Notes: generated by a model not told the origin, from the letters alone. A stretch of 64,000 bases of DNA from Vibrio sp. B1FLJ16 (GCF_905175385.1 NZ_HG992749.1:1054001-1118000); one strand, 5' to 3'; positions 19,602-30,389 are shown, counted from the first letter of the stretch. A program made the numbers and translations.

Positions 19602-20570
19602 TTAAGCGACTTGTGAATTAGCTTCGATCAATGCGTCCTGATATCTTTGGATGTGTTCAACAATTGGTGCCGCTTTATTGAACGTACGGATTTCGCGGAA
19701 CAATTCTTGTGCTTCCGGGTAAGCCTGACGAAGGTATGCGAACCACTGTTTAACCCGGTTAGGGTAGTACAACCCTTTATCACCTTTCATTTCAAACTTA
19801 GAATAGTAAATCAGCAGTTCTACCACTTCTGGCCAGGACATTGGCTGTTGGTTGTGTTTCACCATATTGCCCAAGTTTGGGATATTAAAAGCGCCGCGGC
19901 AGACCATCAGAGAATCAACCCCCGTGGTTTCAATACAGCGTTGCCCGTCTTCGTAGTTCCAGATTTCACCATTAGCGATTAAAGGGATACTAAATCGTTT
20001 ACGGATTTTAGTGATGTATTCCCATTTTATCTCTGATGCTTTATAGCCACCTTGTTTGGTTCGGGCATGAACGGTCAGCTCGTTTGCACCGGCGGATTGG
20101 ATCGCATCCACAATTTCAAAACAGTCTTCAGGGTTTTCCCAGCCAAGACGGATTTTCGCACTAACGGGGATCTCGGCAGGTACGGCTTCGCGACAAGCTT
20201 TTACTACTTGGTAAATCAGTTCTGGGTGTTGCAATAGCGCAGCGCCACCTTTGCTTTTGTTGACCATCTTAGCTGGGCAACCAAAGTTGATATCGATACC
20301 GTGGGCACCAAGCTGGGCAGCTTTGATTGCGTTCTCTGCCATCCAGTTAGGCTCCTGACCCAATAACTGCACATGTACAGGAACGCCAGATGCAGTCTGA
20401 GAACCTTGTAGAAGCTCAGGACACAAGCGATGGAAGACGTGATCTGGCAGTAGCTGATCGATCACTCGAACGAATTCAGTCACACAGAGGTCATAGTCGT
20501 TTATTTCGGTCAAAATTTGGCGCATCAAATGGTCTAGCACGCCTTCCATTGGGCCTAATACAACTCGCAT
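19602..20570 (-). CDS. dusC: tRNA-dihydrouridine(16) synthase DusC
   Basis: This is a 322-residue FMN-dependent enzyme that reduces uridine 16 of tRNA. The TIM-barrel start MRVVLGPMEGVLDHLMR is typical of DusC rather than DusA or DusB, and the catalytic cysteine is Cys98 in NFGCPAKMVNKSKGGAAL. Phosphate-binding residues lie in the IANGEIWN and VCRGAFNIP segments. It is monocistronic, divergent from the SEC-C gene. Confidence 0.95.
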   Translation of the reverse strand: MRVVLGPMEGVLDHLMRQILTEINDYDLCVTEFVRVIDQLLPDHVFHRLCPELLQGSQTASGVPVHVQLLGQEPNWMAENAIKAAQLGAHGIDINFGCPAKMVNKSKGGAALLQHPELIYQVVKACREAVPAEIPVSAKIRLGWENPEDCFEIVDAIQSAGANELTVHARTKQGGYKASEIKWEYITKIRKRFSIPLIANGEIWNYEDGQRCIETTGVDSLMVCRGAFNIPNLGNMVKHNQQPMSWPEVVELLIYYSKFEMKGDKGLYYPNRVKQWFAYLRQAYPEAQELFREIRTFNKAAPIVEHIQRYQDALIEANSQVA

Positions 20571-20734
20571 AGCTTGCCTAATACTGTTTTAAAAAGGAGG
20601 GCGATTGTAGCGATGTAACGGAGCTTTGTCATTAAAAGACTCGGTAAGTTAGAGCGTTCAACCGCTTAGTCCAAGGTTACTTGAGGTCAATCTTCGGGGT
20701 ATAATGCAGACAAATTCACGGGAAACCAGATGTG

Positions 20735-21343
20735 ATGCAATATACATTGATTGAAAAAGGTGAAGTTCAGCTAGATGAATCTTCGCTGTTTATTGAAGGC
20801 GCGGTATTAGCCGCCAACTTAACAACCAAACCATTAGCTCCGGAAACTTGGTTAGAGCCACTTTTAGGTGAACACTTTAAGACTATTCAACCTGCTGTTG
20901 AAGAGCAAATTCACAAGCAGCACAACCGAATTTTACGTAATGAATACTCGGTGCTTGAACTAACCGACAAAGCTCCAGAGCAGTTGGCTGATTTCGCTGA
21001 AGGTTTTATGTCCGTTTGGTCATTGATTGAAGAGCAGTGGCAGGATGTAGAGCTCAACGATGGCTTACAACGTATGTTGCAAGCGCTTCTAACGACAATG
21101 ATGCTAGCGATAGATGAAGAGGCTACTCAGCAGCATATGCGAGATGCGGGTATTGAAACGCCTCCTGCATTGGGCGATCTTATCGAACAGTTAGATTTAA
21201 TGGTCGGTGAAGTAGCATTGGGTGCTGACGCACTGATGGTCGGTAACAAGTCGCAAAGTTTGAACCCTTTTAAAGGCGTTGGACGTAACGATCCTTGTCC
21301 ATGTGAAAGTGGCAAGAAGTTCAAACAATGCTGTGGTAAGTAA
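20735..21343 (+). CDS. YecA-like protein with C-terminal SEC-C zinc motif
   Basis: This is a 202-residue, mostly acidic helical protein. The last 22 residues contain a SEC-C zinc-binding motif ([16 protein letters not shown]), also found at the end of SecA and YecA. The rest resembles the UPF0149/YecA group only loosely. I chose the ATG at 20735 over the adjoining GTG at 20732. SEC-C motifs bind ribosomal or SecB surfaces in other proteins, so a role near translation or protein export is inference. Confidence 0.75.
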   Translation: MQYTLIEKGEVQLDESSLFIEGAVLAANLTTKPLAPETWLEPLLGEHFKTIQPAVEEQIHKQHNRILRNEYSVLELTDKAPEQLADFAEGFMSVWSLIEEQWQDVELNDGLQRMLQALLTTMMLAIDEEATQQHMRDAGIETPPALGDLIEQLDLMVGEVALGADALMVGNKSQSLNPFKGVGRNDPCPCESGKKFKQCCGK

Positions 21344-21360
21344 TCATCAAGTTTAAAAGA

Positions 21361-21386
21361 AAAAGCCGACCATTTGGTCGGCTTCG
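21361..21386. terminator. Bidirectional terminator between the SEC-C gene and dsbB
   Basis: The arms AAGCCGACC and GGTCGGCTT form a perfect stem with an ATTT loop. An A run lies on the left, giving the minus strand (dsbB) a proper T run. Confidence 0.8.
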
Positions 21387-21397
21387 TTGTATCTGAA

Positions 21398-21934
21398 CTA
21401 GCGGATCGGGTTGCTGCGTTTTGCCGGGAAAAACTGAGCTATCACGACAAAAGCCAAGAACACTAAGTTCGCAGCGAAAATGACGACTAACCACTGCGGC
21501 ATTGATAATGTTAAGAACTGCCATACGATTTTAGAACAATCGCCATAAGCTTCAAACATCCAAGGAGCCCATCGGTTCAGTGGTGCCCAGTCTGGGAAGG
21601 TAACGAACAGATCACAGGTTGCGAATGGCGATGGATTGAACTGGTAATCTACATGCTGTGATGCAAGCAGTAATCCTTTGAAAGCGCTGAATCCCCATGT
21701 AATCAGACCCAACCAACGGAACAGTGGGTTACTTGGAGAAATAAACCCAATTATCGCAGCAACTCCCACTCCCAGCATCGCAACTCGCTCATAAATACAC
21801 ATTACACATGGTGCTAACATCATGACATGTTGAAAGTAGAGGGCACATGCTTCAAAGAAAATGACAAACAATAGGAGAAGCAGCCAAGATAAGCGCCCCT
21901 TGGAAAACTGGTTAAGTGATCTAAAAATGTTCAC
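21398..21934 (-). CDS. dsbB: DsbB, disulfide bond formation protein B
   Basis: This is a 178-residue inner-membrane protein with four helices that reoxidises DsbA and passes electrons to quinone. The first redox pair is CVMC (Cys43, Cys46) and the second pair is Cys107 and Cys133 in the second periplasmic loop. The order nhaB then dsbB is conserved with enterics and vibrios. A terminator sits between the nhaB stop and this start, which leaves only 24 bases for a leader, so its promoter probably lies inside the end of nhaB or it depends on read-through. Confidence 0.95.
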   Translation of the reverse strand: MNIFRSLNQFSKGRLSWLLLLLFVIFFEACALYFQHVMMLAPCVMCIYERVAMLGVGVAAIIGFISPSNPLFRWLGLITWGFSAFKGLLLASQHVDYQFNPSPFATCDLFVTFPDWAPLNRWAPWMFEAYGDCSKIVWQFLTLSMPQWLVVIFAANLVFLAFVVIAQFFPAKRSNPIR

Positions 21935-21956
21935 GGTTTCAATCCTGTCTGAAAAT

Positions 21957-21986
21957 AGAAAAAGCTCTGATTACTCAGAGCTTTTT
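21957..21986 (-). terminator. Terminator of nhaB
   Basis: The arms AAAAAGCTCTGA and TCAGAGCTTTTT pair perfectly around a TTAC loop, with a T run on both strands. It ends 24 bases before the dsbB start codon. Confidence 0.8.
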
Positions 21987-22019
21987 ATCGTTTATAAGTT
22001 TCTTAATCAACTTAAATTT

Positions 22020-23606
22020 TTAGTGGCCACTCGAAATTGGAGCGGTTAATTCACCACTGTGCGCCGATATCCACCCCGCCTCATAGAAAGAAGCCGTCGC
22101 TGGTTCGAGGAAGAACATAATACCCATAAGGCCTACCAATGCGAGTACGATAGTATATGGCAGCGCCATGATAACCATTCGACCATAAGAAAGGCGAACT
22201 AGCGGTGCAATGGCTGAGGTAAGCAGGAATAGAAACGCTGCTTGTCCGTTTGGCGTTGCAACTGAAGGTAAGTTTGTACCTGTATTGATAGCCACAGCCA
22301 ATAAGTCGAATTGTTCGCGAGTGATCAAGCCTTCTACAAGAGCCGTTTTTACTTCGTTGATGTAAACAGTACCGACGAATACGTTATCTGAAACCATGGA
22401 TAACAAGCCGTTTGCGACATAGAACAGCGCAAGCTGTGTGCCCTTATCTTCAACAGCAAGTACAGCATCGATGACAGGTTTAAATAGCTCTTGATCGATG
22501 ATCACGGCAACAATCGAGAAGAAAACTGCAAGCAGGGCGGTAAAAGGCAGTGCTTCTTCAAACGCTTTGCCCATTGAGTGTTCGTCAATCACACCAGTGA
22601 AAGATGTCGCAAGTATAATAACGGAAAGACCAATCAGACCCACAGCGGCTAAGTGAAGAGCAAGAGCAACGATTAGCCACACCGCGATAAAACCCTGAAT
22701 CCAAAGTTTCGCAACATCTTGCTTGGTACGTGTCTTACGCTCTTCTTGGTCGTAATCCACCAAAATTTGGCGAACGTTGTTTGGCAGTTCAGAACCGTAA
22801 CCGAAGACTTTGAGTTTCTCTACTAACGCACAAGTGATAAGGCCGCAGAAAAGTACTGGTATCGTAACTGGTGACATACGAATCAGGAACTCGCCAAAGA
22901 ACCAGCCTGCCTGATCCGCAATGATAAGGTTCTGCGGTTCACCTACCATTGTGGTCACACCGCCAAGTGCGGTACCCACGCCAGCGTGCATAAGCAATGA
23001 ACGTAAGAATGCGCGGTATTGCTCTAAGTCATCACGAGTCAACTCTGTGATGGTGTCATCTTGCGTGTGGTCATGGTCGCCGATAGGGCTGCCTGAAGCG
23101 ACTTTATGGTAAATCGAGTAGAAACCGACAGCGACACTGATAACTACGGCGATAACTGTCAATGCATCGAGGAAAGCGGATAGAAATGCTGCGGCAAAAC
23201 AGAATGCAAGTGATAGGAGTACTTTTGAGCGTATGCCGAGTAGTATTTTGGTAAAAATGAACAGCAGAAGCTGTTTCATGAAATAGATGCCTGCAACCAT
23301 GAATATTAGAAGTAGTAATACTTCGATATTCGCCACTAATTCATGCTTCACCTGAGCTGGGCTGGTCATGCCAATAGCGATGGCTTCGATAGCAAGTAAA
23401 CCGCCTGGCTGCAATGGGTAACACTTTAATGCCATAGCCAGTGTGAAAATAAATTCAGCAACCAACAACCATCCTGCGACAAAAGGGCTTATAAAAAAGA
23501 ATACAAGAGGGTTAATTATTAAGAAGGCTATAATGGCAACTTTGTACCAGTCAGGCGCTTTACCGAGAAAGTTCTTGATAAAAGCGTTTCCGAGCGATAT
23601 CGGCAT
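22020..23606 (-). CDS. nhaB: NhaB, Na+/H+ antiporter
   Basis: This is a sodium/proton antiporter of 528 residues with about 12 membrane helices, used for sodium export and pH homeostasis. I chose the ATG at 23606 (MPISLGNAF), which has AAAGAG upstream and matches the usual NhaB length; an upstream in-frame ATG at 23657 would add 17 poorly fitting residues. Family segments include [20 protein letters not shown] and [20 protein letters not shown]. It is divergent from fadR, as in E. coli. Confidence 0.95.
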   Translation of the reverse strand: MPISLGNAFIKNFLGKAPDWYKVAIIAFLIINPLVFFFISPFVAGWLLVAEFIFTLAMALKCYPLQPGGLLAIEAIAIGMTSPAQVKHELVANIEVLLLLIFMVAGIYFMKQLLLFIFTKILLGIRSKVLLSLAFCFAAAFLSAFLDALTVIAVVISVAVGFYSIYHKVASGSPIGDHDHTQDDTITELTRDDLEQYRAFLRSLLMHAGVGTALGGVTTMVGEPQNLIIADQAGWFFGEFLIRMSPVTIPVLFCGLITCALVEKLKVFGYGSELPNNVRQILVDYDQEERKTRTKQDVAKLWIQGFIAVWLIVALALHLAAVGLIGLSVIILATSFTGVIDEHSMGKAFEEALPFTALLAVFFSIVAVIIDQELFKPVIDAVLAVEDKGTQLALFYVANGLLSMVSDNVFVGTVYINEVKTALVEGLITREQFDLLAVAINTGTNLPSVATPNGQAAFLFLLTSAIAPLVRLSYGRMVIMALPYTIVLALVGLMGIMFFLEPATASFYEAGWISAHSGELTAPISSGH

Positions 23607-24242
23607 GGTAAATCTCTTTATTATATATTTATGAATGGACACTACAAAATAGTGCATAAGTATCTGTTTGTTAGGCTTATTAATTAGCCTTTTAAAACAG
23701 TAACCCAGTAAAACAACAATCCTTTGCTTTATTGTAGTATTGCCAAGTTACTTCCTTTGAACTTAAGCACCGCTCACTTTCGACCGCAAACTCTACACTC
23801 AGGTTTCTATTAGTCAATAACAAAAGACTCTTGCTACGGACTAAAAAACCTTTTTATTGCAATAACGCGATCAGACGAGCGTTATTGTATCACTAAAGTT
23901 TAAAAAAACGCCTTTTAGAGTCCTAAATGATGACAAGTGACAGGAAAAGATATTTTAACTGAAATTTTTTTTGAAAAAATACAAAGTAATTTTTCATATT
24001 TTGAATATAAAAATGTGATCAAGTTTCCGTTATTAATACCCAAGGTATGTCCAGGATATTTTCATTAAAATATTGCTTTTAATAGTTATAAATGAGCCAT
24101 TAATGGTTCACGTTTGAGACATTTAATAGAGTTTATGCTCTATAATAAGTATGTTTCAATTGTCAATCGTAAGTTTTCTCAAACCCTGAACTAGTGGTAT
24201 GATGAGTAATATCGACCCTCAGAAATCAATATTGGATAAATA
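23607..24242. promoter_or_regulatory. Divergent promoter region of nhaB and fadR
   Basis: This is 636 bases, very AT-rich and without a gene. Visible dyads are CAATAACGC with GCGTTATTG (23860-23887, ten-base spacer), GAGCCATT with AATGGTTC (24094-24109, one mismatch pair), and TAGAG with CTCTA near 24127-24143. None matches a FadR operator well. The region is longer than needed for two promoters, and I see no small open reading frame with a good ribosome binding site. Confidence 0.45.
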
Positions 24243-25082
24243 ATGGTCATAAAGGCGAAAAGCCCTGCTGGATTTGCAGAGAAGTATATTATCGAGAGCA
24301 TTTGGAACGGCCGTTTTCCACCTGGCTCTATTTTACCTGCTGAGCGTGAGCTGTCTGAACTGATTGGTGTTACTCGAACTACGTTACGAGAGGTGCTGCA
24401 GCGACTGGCTCGAGATGGTTGGTTGACAATCCAACACGGTAAGCCAACAAAAGTGAATCAGTTTATGGAGACATCAGGTCTGCATATTTTGGATACGTTG
24501 ATGACGTTGGATGTAGATAATGCAACGAATATTGTAGAAGATTTGCTTGCTGCACGTACAAATATCAGTCCAATTTTTATGCGCTATGCGTTTAAAGTTA
24601 ACAAAGAGAGCTCTGAGCGAACCATTAAGAACGTTATCGAGTCTTGTGAAGCGCTTGTGAATGCATCCTCTTGGGATGAATTTATCGCTTCTTCACCGTA
24701 TGCTGATAAAGTTCTGCAAAACGTTAAAGAAGAGAACGAGAAAGATGAACAGAAGCGCCAAGAGATTCTTATCGCTAAAACGTTCAACTTTTACGATTAC
24801 ATGCTTTTCCAACGCTTAGCATTTCATTCCGGCAACCAGATCTACGGTCTTATTTTTAATGGCCTGAAGAAGTTGTATGACCGTGTAGGTAGTTACTATT
24901 TCTTAAACCCTGCCTCTCGTGACCTTGCACTAAAGTTCTATCGTCAGCTTCTGGATACTTGTGAAGGTACAAAGAGTGAACAGCTCCCAGTTGTGATTCG
25001 TCATTACGGTATCGACAGTGCGCTTATCTGGAACGAGATGAAAAAGGAACTGCCAACCAGCTTCACTGAAGATGACAGCTAA
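24243..25082 (+). CDS. fadR: FadR, fatty acid metabolism regulator, Vibrio type
   Basis: This is a GntR-family regulator that represses fatty acid degradation, activates unsaturated fatty acid synthesis, and is released from DNA by long-chain acyl-CoA. The winged helix-turn-helix occupies residues 1-75 ([19 protein letters not shown], then [18 protein letters not shown]). The protein has 279 residues against 239 in E. coli. The extra 40 or so lie at about residues 142-180 in the ligand domain. An insertion of this size is known for Vibrio cholerae FadR, where it creates a second acyl-CoA site. Confidence 0.97.
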   Translation: MVIKAKSPAGFAEKYIIESIWNGRFPPGSILPAERELSELIGVTRTTLREVLQRLARDGWLTIQHGKPTKVNQFMETSGLHILDTLMTLDVDNATNIVEDLLAARTNISPIFMRYAFKVNKESSERTIKNVIESCEALVNASSWDEFIASSPYADKVLQNVKEENEKDEQKRQEILIAKTFNFYDYMLFQRLAFHSGNQIYGLIFNGLKKLYDRVGSYYFLNPASRDLALKFYRQLLDTCEGTKSEQLPVVIRHYGIDSALIWNEMKKELPTSFTEDDS

Positions 25083-25106
25083 GAGTTGATGTTGATTCAT
25101 TTAAGC

Positions 25107-25138
25107 AAAAACCGCAGTTTTCAGGCTGCGGTTTTTTG
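25107..25138 (+). terminator. Intrinsic terminator of fadR
   Basis: The arms AAAACCGCAG and CTGCGGTTTT are followed by further T residues. It lies between convergent genes and may serve the gene at 25171 too. Confidence 0.85.
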
Positions 25139-25170
25139 TTGCTACTACCAGATGAACCATCCTAAAAACT

Positions 25171-25977
25171 TTACGCTAATGTGAGTCTGGGTAACGGTAA
25201 GTAAAGTGTTTCGACAATCGTAGAGAGAACATGGTCGTACGTATTAAAAATGGTTAAAGATAAGTCTGAAGTAATGTTATAAAGCTGCTCTTCATTAAGC
25301 CCTGTGGTTCTTCCTTCAACGTAGTCGTGTAAAGACTGTATAGAACGTACGGCTACAGGTGATGCGATACTAAGTGGAGCGATCACCGCCAACTGATTGA
25401 GTTTACGCAACATAACAGAGGCGATATTCTTTAAGCGTTCATTTTCTGCATGATCATCAAAGTCTCTGATGCAGATTCGTAATTGAGTTAAGGTCTCCAA
25501 ATTATCTATGATGCTTTGCCAGCTCATATGGTACTCATCGTGAAGTTCATCGCGTTGTTCTGCTGCTAACCAGGCAATAGTGACTTCATCCATTAAGAAT
25601 AAGCAATGGCGAATGAGCTTGCCGTGATCCATCTGATTTCGGGCGACGCTGGCGTCCTGCCACTGCTCTAACATTTTTTCAATCTTGATTTGTAAAACAC
25701 GGTACATAGGCTTGTTTTCAAAGCGAGATGATTCCACCAGAGAATGCAGTTTCTGGGTTAATACCTCATTGAGTTCTTCTATTTCTGCCTGTTTGTTCTG
25801 TTTAAATTGAAGAGAATAGTGTGTTGCGGCACGGTGACGGCGAAGCAGGTGTACGATTTCGCGCAACAGTGTGAGAAGCTGATATTTACTTGCGTGCTGC
25901 TGCTCGCGTTTCGCGGAAAGATGATAGATACCTGCGAGGATGGCGATAGACAGAAATGTCGAAATCAAAACAAACAT
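25171..25977 (-). CDS. Membrane-anchored helical protein of unknown function
   Basis: I do not recognise this 268-residue protein with confidence. One hydrophobic helix lies at residues 2-18, so it is probably anchored by its N-terminus. The rest is predicted almost wholly helical, rich in Leu, Gln, Glu and His. The pattern LREIVHLLRRHRAATHYSLQ recalls the start of nitrate-sensing NIT domains, but no other part supports a sensor role and no output domain is present. It lies downstream of metG behind a terminator and convergent to fadR. Function unknown. Confidence 0.7.
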   Translation of the reverse strand: MFVLISTFLSIAILAGIYHLSAKREQQHASKYQLLTLLREIVHLLRRHRAATHYSLQFKQNKQAEIEELNEVLTQKLHSLVESSRFENKPMYRVLQIKIEKMLEQWQDASVARNQMDHGKLIRHCLFLMDEVTIAWLAAEQRDELHDEYHMSWQSIIDNLETLTQLRICIRDFDDHAENERLKNIASVMLRKLNQLAVIAPLSIASPVAVRSIQSLHDYVEGRTTGLNEEQLYNITSDLSLTIFNTYDHVLSTIVETLYLPLPRLTLA

Positions 25978-26127
25978 AACTACTCCTTGTTAGTCTTTTA
26001 GCCCTAGCAAAGGTAGATAAGCAAAATTTGTACCTGGCTCAAATTCTATATAAACAAGGTTTTATAGGTTAATAATGAATGAGTTGCACATTGTTGGTGC
26101 GTCAAATGCCCGATAATGTGAAAGTGA

Positions 26128-26160
26128 TCAAAAAATCCCCGCATTGATGGCGGGGATTTT
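26128..26160 (-). terminator. Intrinsic terminator of metG
   Basis: The arms AAAATCCCCGC and GCGGGGATTTT form a stem with a seven-base loop. On the minus strand six T residues follow. Confidence 0.85.
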
Positions 26161-26185
26161 ATCGAGTAAGTCTTAAAAGAATTGA

Positions 26186-28261
26186 CTACATTACGCGCAT
26201 ACCAGGCTGAGCACCTTCATGTGGCTCAAGAATCCAAAGATCGCTGCCACCAGGGCCTGCTGCCAGGATCATACCTTCAGACATACCAAACTTCATCTTA
26301 CGAGGTTTTAGGTTTGCGACCATTACAGTCAACTTGCCTTCTAGCTCTTCAGGTTTGTACGCTGACTTAATACCTGAGAACACCTGGCGAGTTTCACCAC
26401 CGATATCCAATTGGAATTTAAGCAGTTTGTTTGCCTTTGGCACTTCCTCACAAGAGATGATGCGAGCGATACGCATATCAACTGCGGCGAAAGCATCGAA
26501 CTCAATCTCTTCAGCGATTGGATCTTTATCTAGCTCAGTTTGGCTAGCTTTATTCTTTTCTGCCTCAGCTTTTTCTTTTGCTGCCATTTCTGCTGCTGCA
26601 TCTTCTTTTGATGCTTCGATCATCGCTTCGATGTTCTTAGGATCAATACGGTTGAACAGAGCCTTGAACTTAGTGATCTCGTGACCGGTTAGTGGCGCAG
26701 AGATGTTTTCCCAAGTCAGCTCCTGATTTAGGAACGCTTCAGTGCGTGCAGCAAGTGCTGGCATTACTGGTTTCAGGTAAGTCATCAATACGCGGAACAG
26801 GTTGATGCCTACAGAACAGATTTCTTGTAGTTCCTGATCTTTGCCTTCTTCCTTTGCGACAACCCAAGGTGCTTTCTCGTCAACGTATTGGTTTGCTTTG
26901 TCTGCCAGCGCGGTGATTTCACGAATAGCTCGGCCAAATTCACGCGTTTCGTAAAGCTCAGCGATACGGTCAGCAGCAGCAACAAATTCGTTGTATAGCT
27001 CAGCCTCTGCAAAGTTGTCAGATAACTTGCCTTCAAAACGCTTTGCGATGAAACCAGCGTTACGTGATGCAAGGTTAACGATCTTGTTAACAACGTCAGC
27101 GTTTACGCGCTGAGTGAAGTCTTCAAGGTTAAGATCCAGGTCATCAATGCGGCTGTTTAGCTTCGCTGCGTAGTAGTAACGCAGACATTCTGGGTCCAGG
27201 TGCTCTAGGTAAGTGCTTGCTTTCACAAACGTACCTTTCGACTTCGACATTTTCGCGCCATTCACCGTTACGTAACCGTGTACGAATACGTTGTTAGGCT
27301 TGCGGAAACCTGAGCCTTCTAGCATTGCTGGCCAGAACAGGCTGTGGAAGTAAACAATGTCTTTACCGATGAAGTGGTATAGTTCAGTTTTGCTGTCTTT
27401 GTTCCAGTACTCGTCGAAATCCAGATCGTCACGTTTGTTACATAGGTTTTTGAAAGAGCCCATGTAGCCGATAGGCGCGTCTAACCATACGTAGAAGAAC
27501 TTGTTTTTCTCGCCCGGGATCTCGAAGCCAAAGTATGGCGCATCACGCGAGATGTCCCACTGTTGAAGACCAGACTCAAACCACTCTTGCATCTTGTTTG
27601 CAGTTTCAGCTTGCAGCGAGCCGGAGCGAGTCCACTCTTTTAGCATGCTTTCAAACTGAGGCAGGTCAAAGAAGAAGTGCTCAGAATCTTTCATTACTGG
27701 CGTCGCACCAGAAACAGCAGATTTAGGGTTGATTAGTTCAGTCGGGCTGTAAGTCTCACCGCAGTTATCACAGTTGTCACCGTATTGGTCTTCAGACTTA
27801 CATTTCGGGCACGTACCTTTTACGAAACGGTCCGGTAGGAACATTTCTTTCTCTGGGTCGAACAACTGAGAGATTGTACGGCTGGAGATAAAGCCGTTTT
27901 TCTTCAGTTCAAGGTAGATGTGCGAAGCCAGCTCGCGGTTCTCATCTGAGTGCGTGCTGTGGTAGTTATCAAAGCTGATATCAAAGCCAGCAAAGTCTTT
28001 CTGGTGTTCTTCGCTAACTGCGGCAATCATTTCTTCAGGAGTAATACCCATCTGTTGCGCTTTAAGCATAATTGGCGTGCCGTGAGCATCGTCAGCACAG
28101 ATGAAGTTTACAGTGTTGCCGCGTAGGCGTTGGTAACGAACCCAGATATCTGCTTGGATATGTTCAAGCATATGACCAAGGTGAATCGAACCGTTAGCGT
28201 ACGGAAGGGCACAAGTTACCAGCATTTTTCTTGAAGAAAGAGGTCTTGGATCGTTTGCCAT
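26186..28261 (-). CDS. metG: Methionyl-tRNA synthetase
   Basis: This is a class I synthetase of 691 residues that charges tRNA-Met. The HIGH-type motif is HLGH near residue 23, and the KMSKS motif lies at about residue 336. A connective domain carries a four-cysteine zinc site ([17 protein letters not shown]). The C-terminal 100 residues are a tRNA-binding (EMAP-II/Trbp111-like) domain that mediates dimerisation, joined by a lysine- and alanine-rich linker. It is divergent from apbC, as in many gamma-proteobacteria. Confidence 0.98.
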   Translation of the reverse strand: MANDPRPLSSRKMLVTCALPYANGSIHLGHMLEHIQADIWVRYQRLRGNTVNFICADDAHGTPIMLKAQQMGITPEEMIAAVSEEHQKDFAGFDISFDNYHSTHSDENRELASHIYLELKKNGFISSRTISQLFDPEKEMFLPDRFVKGTCPKCKSEDQYGDNCDNCGETYSPTELINPKSAVSGATPVMKDSEHFFFDLPQFESMLKEWTRSGSLQAETANKMQEWFESGLQQWDISRDAPYFGFEIPGEKNKFFYVWLDAPIGYMGSFKNLCNKRDDLDFDEYWNKDSKTELYHFIGKDIVYFHSLFWPAMLEGSGFRKPNNVFVHGYVTVNGAKMSKSKGTFVKASTYLEHLDPECLRYYYAAKLNSRIDDLDLNLEDFTQRVNADVVNKIVNLASRNAGFIAKRFEGKLSDNFAEAELYNEFVAAADRIAELYETREFGRAIREITALADKANQYVDEKAPWVVAKEEGKDQELQEICSVGINLFRVLMTYLKPVMPALAARTEAFLNQELTWENISAPLTGHEITKFKALFNRIDPKNIEAMIEASKEDAAAEMAAKEKAEAEKNKASQTELDKDPIAEEIEFDAFAAVDMRIARIISCEEVPKANKLLKFQLDIGGETRQVFSGIKSAYKPEELEGKLTVMVANLKPRKMKFGMSEGMILAAGPGGSDLWILEPHEGAQPGMRVM

Positions 28262-28422
28262 ACTTAATATTCGCTTTTCTTGATAGGTATAAAAATTTTT
28301 GATGGATAATACTACCCCATGAACTCCCTAACTCCAAGGTGTCAAAGTGCGGAATGCCTTAGTTTTTTTAGGGTTCTGGTTCTGACTGGTCAGTGGTAGC
28401 ATGGTGCTTCAAAGGAGGGCTT

Positions 28423-29499
28423 ATGCATCAGTTCACTTCAAAACAAGATTTTTGTCATTGGTTTAACCAATTCCAGCATCCACAATTGGTGGAGGGTTGG
28501 GCAGATATTCACGGTGCGTTGAGCATCACTGCTCAGGGTGAGGTAGATATTACGTTGCCGTTTTCAAGCAATGAGCTTCCAGTTGCATTACATGATTGGA
28601 TAAAACAGCAACAAGCTTCAGGTAGCGTACCCGAGTTTCCGTTCAATATTGAACAGAGTGTGAAAGCTCTGGAGACGCACGTTACTAACGCTGTAAAAGG
28701 CGTAAAAAACATTATTGCAGTCAGTTCGGCAAAAGGCGGGGTGGGTAAATCAACCACAGCAGTCAATCTGGCGCTTGCGATTGCTCATTCAGGTGCAAAG
28801 GTGGGGCTGCTCGATGCCGACATATACGGCCCTTCGGTGCCTATGATGCTTGGGCAAGAAGATGCTAGACCAGAAGTGCGAGATGCAAAATGGATGGAGC
28901 CTATTTTTGCACATGGGATCTATACTCATTCTATCGGTTATTTAGTCGATAAGTCGGAAGCTGCAATCTGGCGTGGGCCTATGGCCTCGAAGGCTTTGTC
29001 TCAGCTATTAACCGAAACGGATTGGCCTGAACTGGATTACTTGGTTATAGACATGCCACCGGGTACAGGCGATATCCAGCTTACGTTGTCGCAACAGATT
29101 CCGGTTACCGGAACGGTGTTGGTGACGACACCTCAGGACTTAGCCTTGGCAGATGCCCGCAAAGGTGCGGCAATGTTTAATAAAGTTAATGTGCCAGTCT
29201 TAGGTGTAGTCGAAAATATGAGCTATCACATTTGCAGTCAATGTGGAGCGACAGAGCATATCTTCGGCATGGGAGGCGCTGAAAAAATGTGCCAAGAATT
29301 CGGGTTAGCATTGTTGGGGCAAATTCCTTTGCATATTTCTATGCGTGAGGATATTGATGCAGGAATACCGACAGTAGCCAGACGACCGGACAGCGAGCAT
29401 GCTGTTTACTACAAGCAGCTAGCCGATAAAGTTTGTAGCACGATGTTTTGGCAAGGCAAAGCTAAGCCAGATGCAATTAATTTTACAATGGTGAATTAA
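28423..29499 (+). CDS. apbC: Iron-sulfur cluster carrier protein ApbC (Mrp)
   Basis: This is a 358-residue P-loop ATPase of the Mrp/NBP35 group that binds and hands on iron-sulfur clusters. The ATG at 28423 is preceded by AAAGGAGGG; the in-frame GTG at 28393 is therefore rejected. The deviant Walker A is AKGGVGKST (103-111), and the cluster-binding cysteines are Cys271 and Cys274 (CSQC). A short N-terminal domain related to MIP18 precedes the ATPase. It stands between metG and udk. Confidence 0.95.
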   Translation: MHQFTSKQDFCHWFNQFQHPQLVEGWADIHGALSITAQGEVDITLPFSSNELPVALHDWIKQQQASGSVPEFPFNIEQSVKALETHVTNAVKGVKNIIAVSSAKGGVGKSTTAVNLALAIAHSGAKVGLLDADIYGPSVPMMLGQEDARPEVRDAKWMEPIFAHGIYTHSIGYLVDKSEAAIWRGPMASKALSQLLTETDWPELDYLVIDMPPGTGDIQLTLSQQIPVTGTVLVTTPQDLALADARKGAAMFNKVNVPVLGVVENMSYHICSQCGATEHIFGMGGAEKMCQEFGLALLGQIPLHISMREDIDAGIPTVARRPDSEHAVYYKQLADKVCSTMFWQGKAKPDAINFTMVN

Positions 29500-29685
29500 T
29501 ACTTAACTTGTTAAGAATAATGGTTGAAAGTTGCGCGTTTTAACGTTCGCCTGAAAGTTAATCCTTTCGGTAACGAAAAACTTACAACTAAACTCTAATT
29601 CCAGCTAGTAACCAAGAGGTGAACTCCCTATAATCAGGCAGTTTATCTTTTTACGTCACTAGAAATCATCATCGGGTGCAAATTA

Positions 29686-30327
29686 ATGTCTGATAATAAT
29701 CAATGCGTCATTGTAGGTATTGCCGGCGCTTCCGCTTCTGGAAAAAGTCTTATCGCGAGAACCATATATAACGAGCTTCGCGAGAAAGTAGGCGATCACC
29801 AAATCGGTGTTATCACTGAAGATTGCTACTACAACGACCAAAGCCACCTAAGCATGGAAGATCGAGTAAAGACTAACTACGATCACCCGAGTGCACTGGA
29901 TCACGATCTGTTGTGTGAGCACCTTGAGAAGTTGGTTCGTGGCGAAGCAGTTGAAGTACCTGAGTACAGCTACACGGACCATACAAGAACGAGTAATACG
30001 TCTACAATGACGCCTAAAAAGGTAATCATTCTGGAAGGTATCCTTCTTCTTACTGATCCGCGTTTACGAGACCTGATGCATGCAACGGTATTTATGGATA
30101 CACCATTAGATATCTGTTTGCTTCGCCGTGTTAAGCGTGACGTTGAAGAGCGTGGCCGCACGATGGACTCAGTACTGAAACAGTATCAAAAAACCGTTCG
30201 CCCGATGTTCATGCAGTTTATTGAACCTTCTAAGCAATATGCGGACATCATTGTTCCACGTGGTGGTAAAAACCGTATTGCCATTGATGTACTTAAAGCT
30301 CACATTGCAAGACTTTTGAAAGCTTAA
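29686..30327 (+). CDS. udk: Uridine kinase
   Basis: This is a 213-residue enzyme that phosphorylates uridine and cytidine for pyrimidine salvage. The P-loop is GASASGKS (14-21), and [16 protein letters not shown], followed by [13 protein letters not shown], forms the substrate pocket. The length matches the E. coli enzyme. It is monocistronic with its own terminator. Confidence 0.97.
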   Translation: MSDNNQCVIVGIAGASASGKSLIARTIYNELREKVGDHQIGVITEDCYYNDQSHLSMEDRVKTNYDHPSALDHDLLCEHLEKLVRGEAVEVPEYSYTDHTRTSNTSTMTPKKVIILEGILLLTDPRLRDLMHATVFMDTPLDICLLRRVKRDVEERGRTMDSVLKQYQKTVRPMFMQFIEPSKQYADIIVPRGGKNRIAIDVLKAHIARLLKA

Positions 30328-30350
30328 GCCTATATCACTTTATTTTTGTG

Positions 30351-30389
30351 AAAAGAAGTGGCACTTTAAGTGTCACTTCTTTTTTTTGT
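30351..30389 (+). terminator. Intrinsic terminator of udk
   Basis: The arms AGAAGTG and CACTTCT, continued inward by pairing across a loop, end in a run of eight T residues. Confidence 0.85.

Noticed and set aside
24190-24242. FadR autoregulatory operator before fadR
   Set aside because: The sequence around AACTAGTGGTATGATGAG only partly resembles the FadR consensus, with symmetry lost in the right half.
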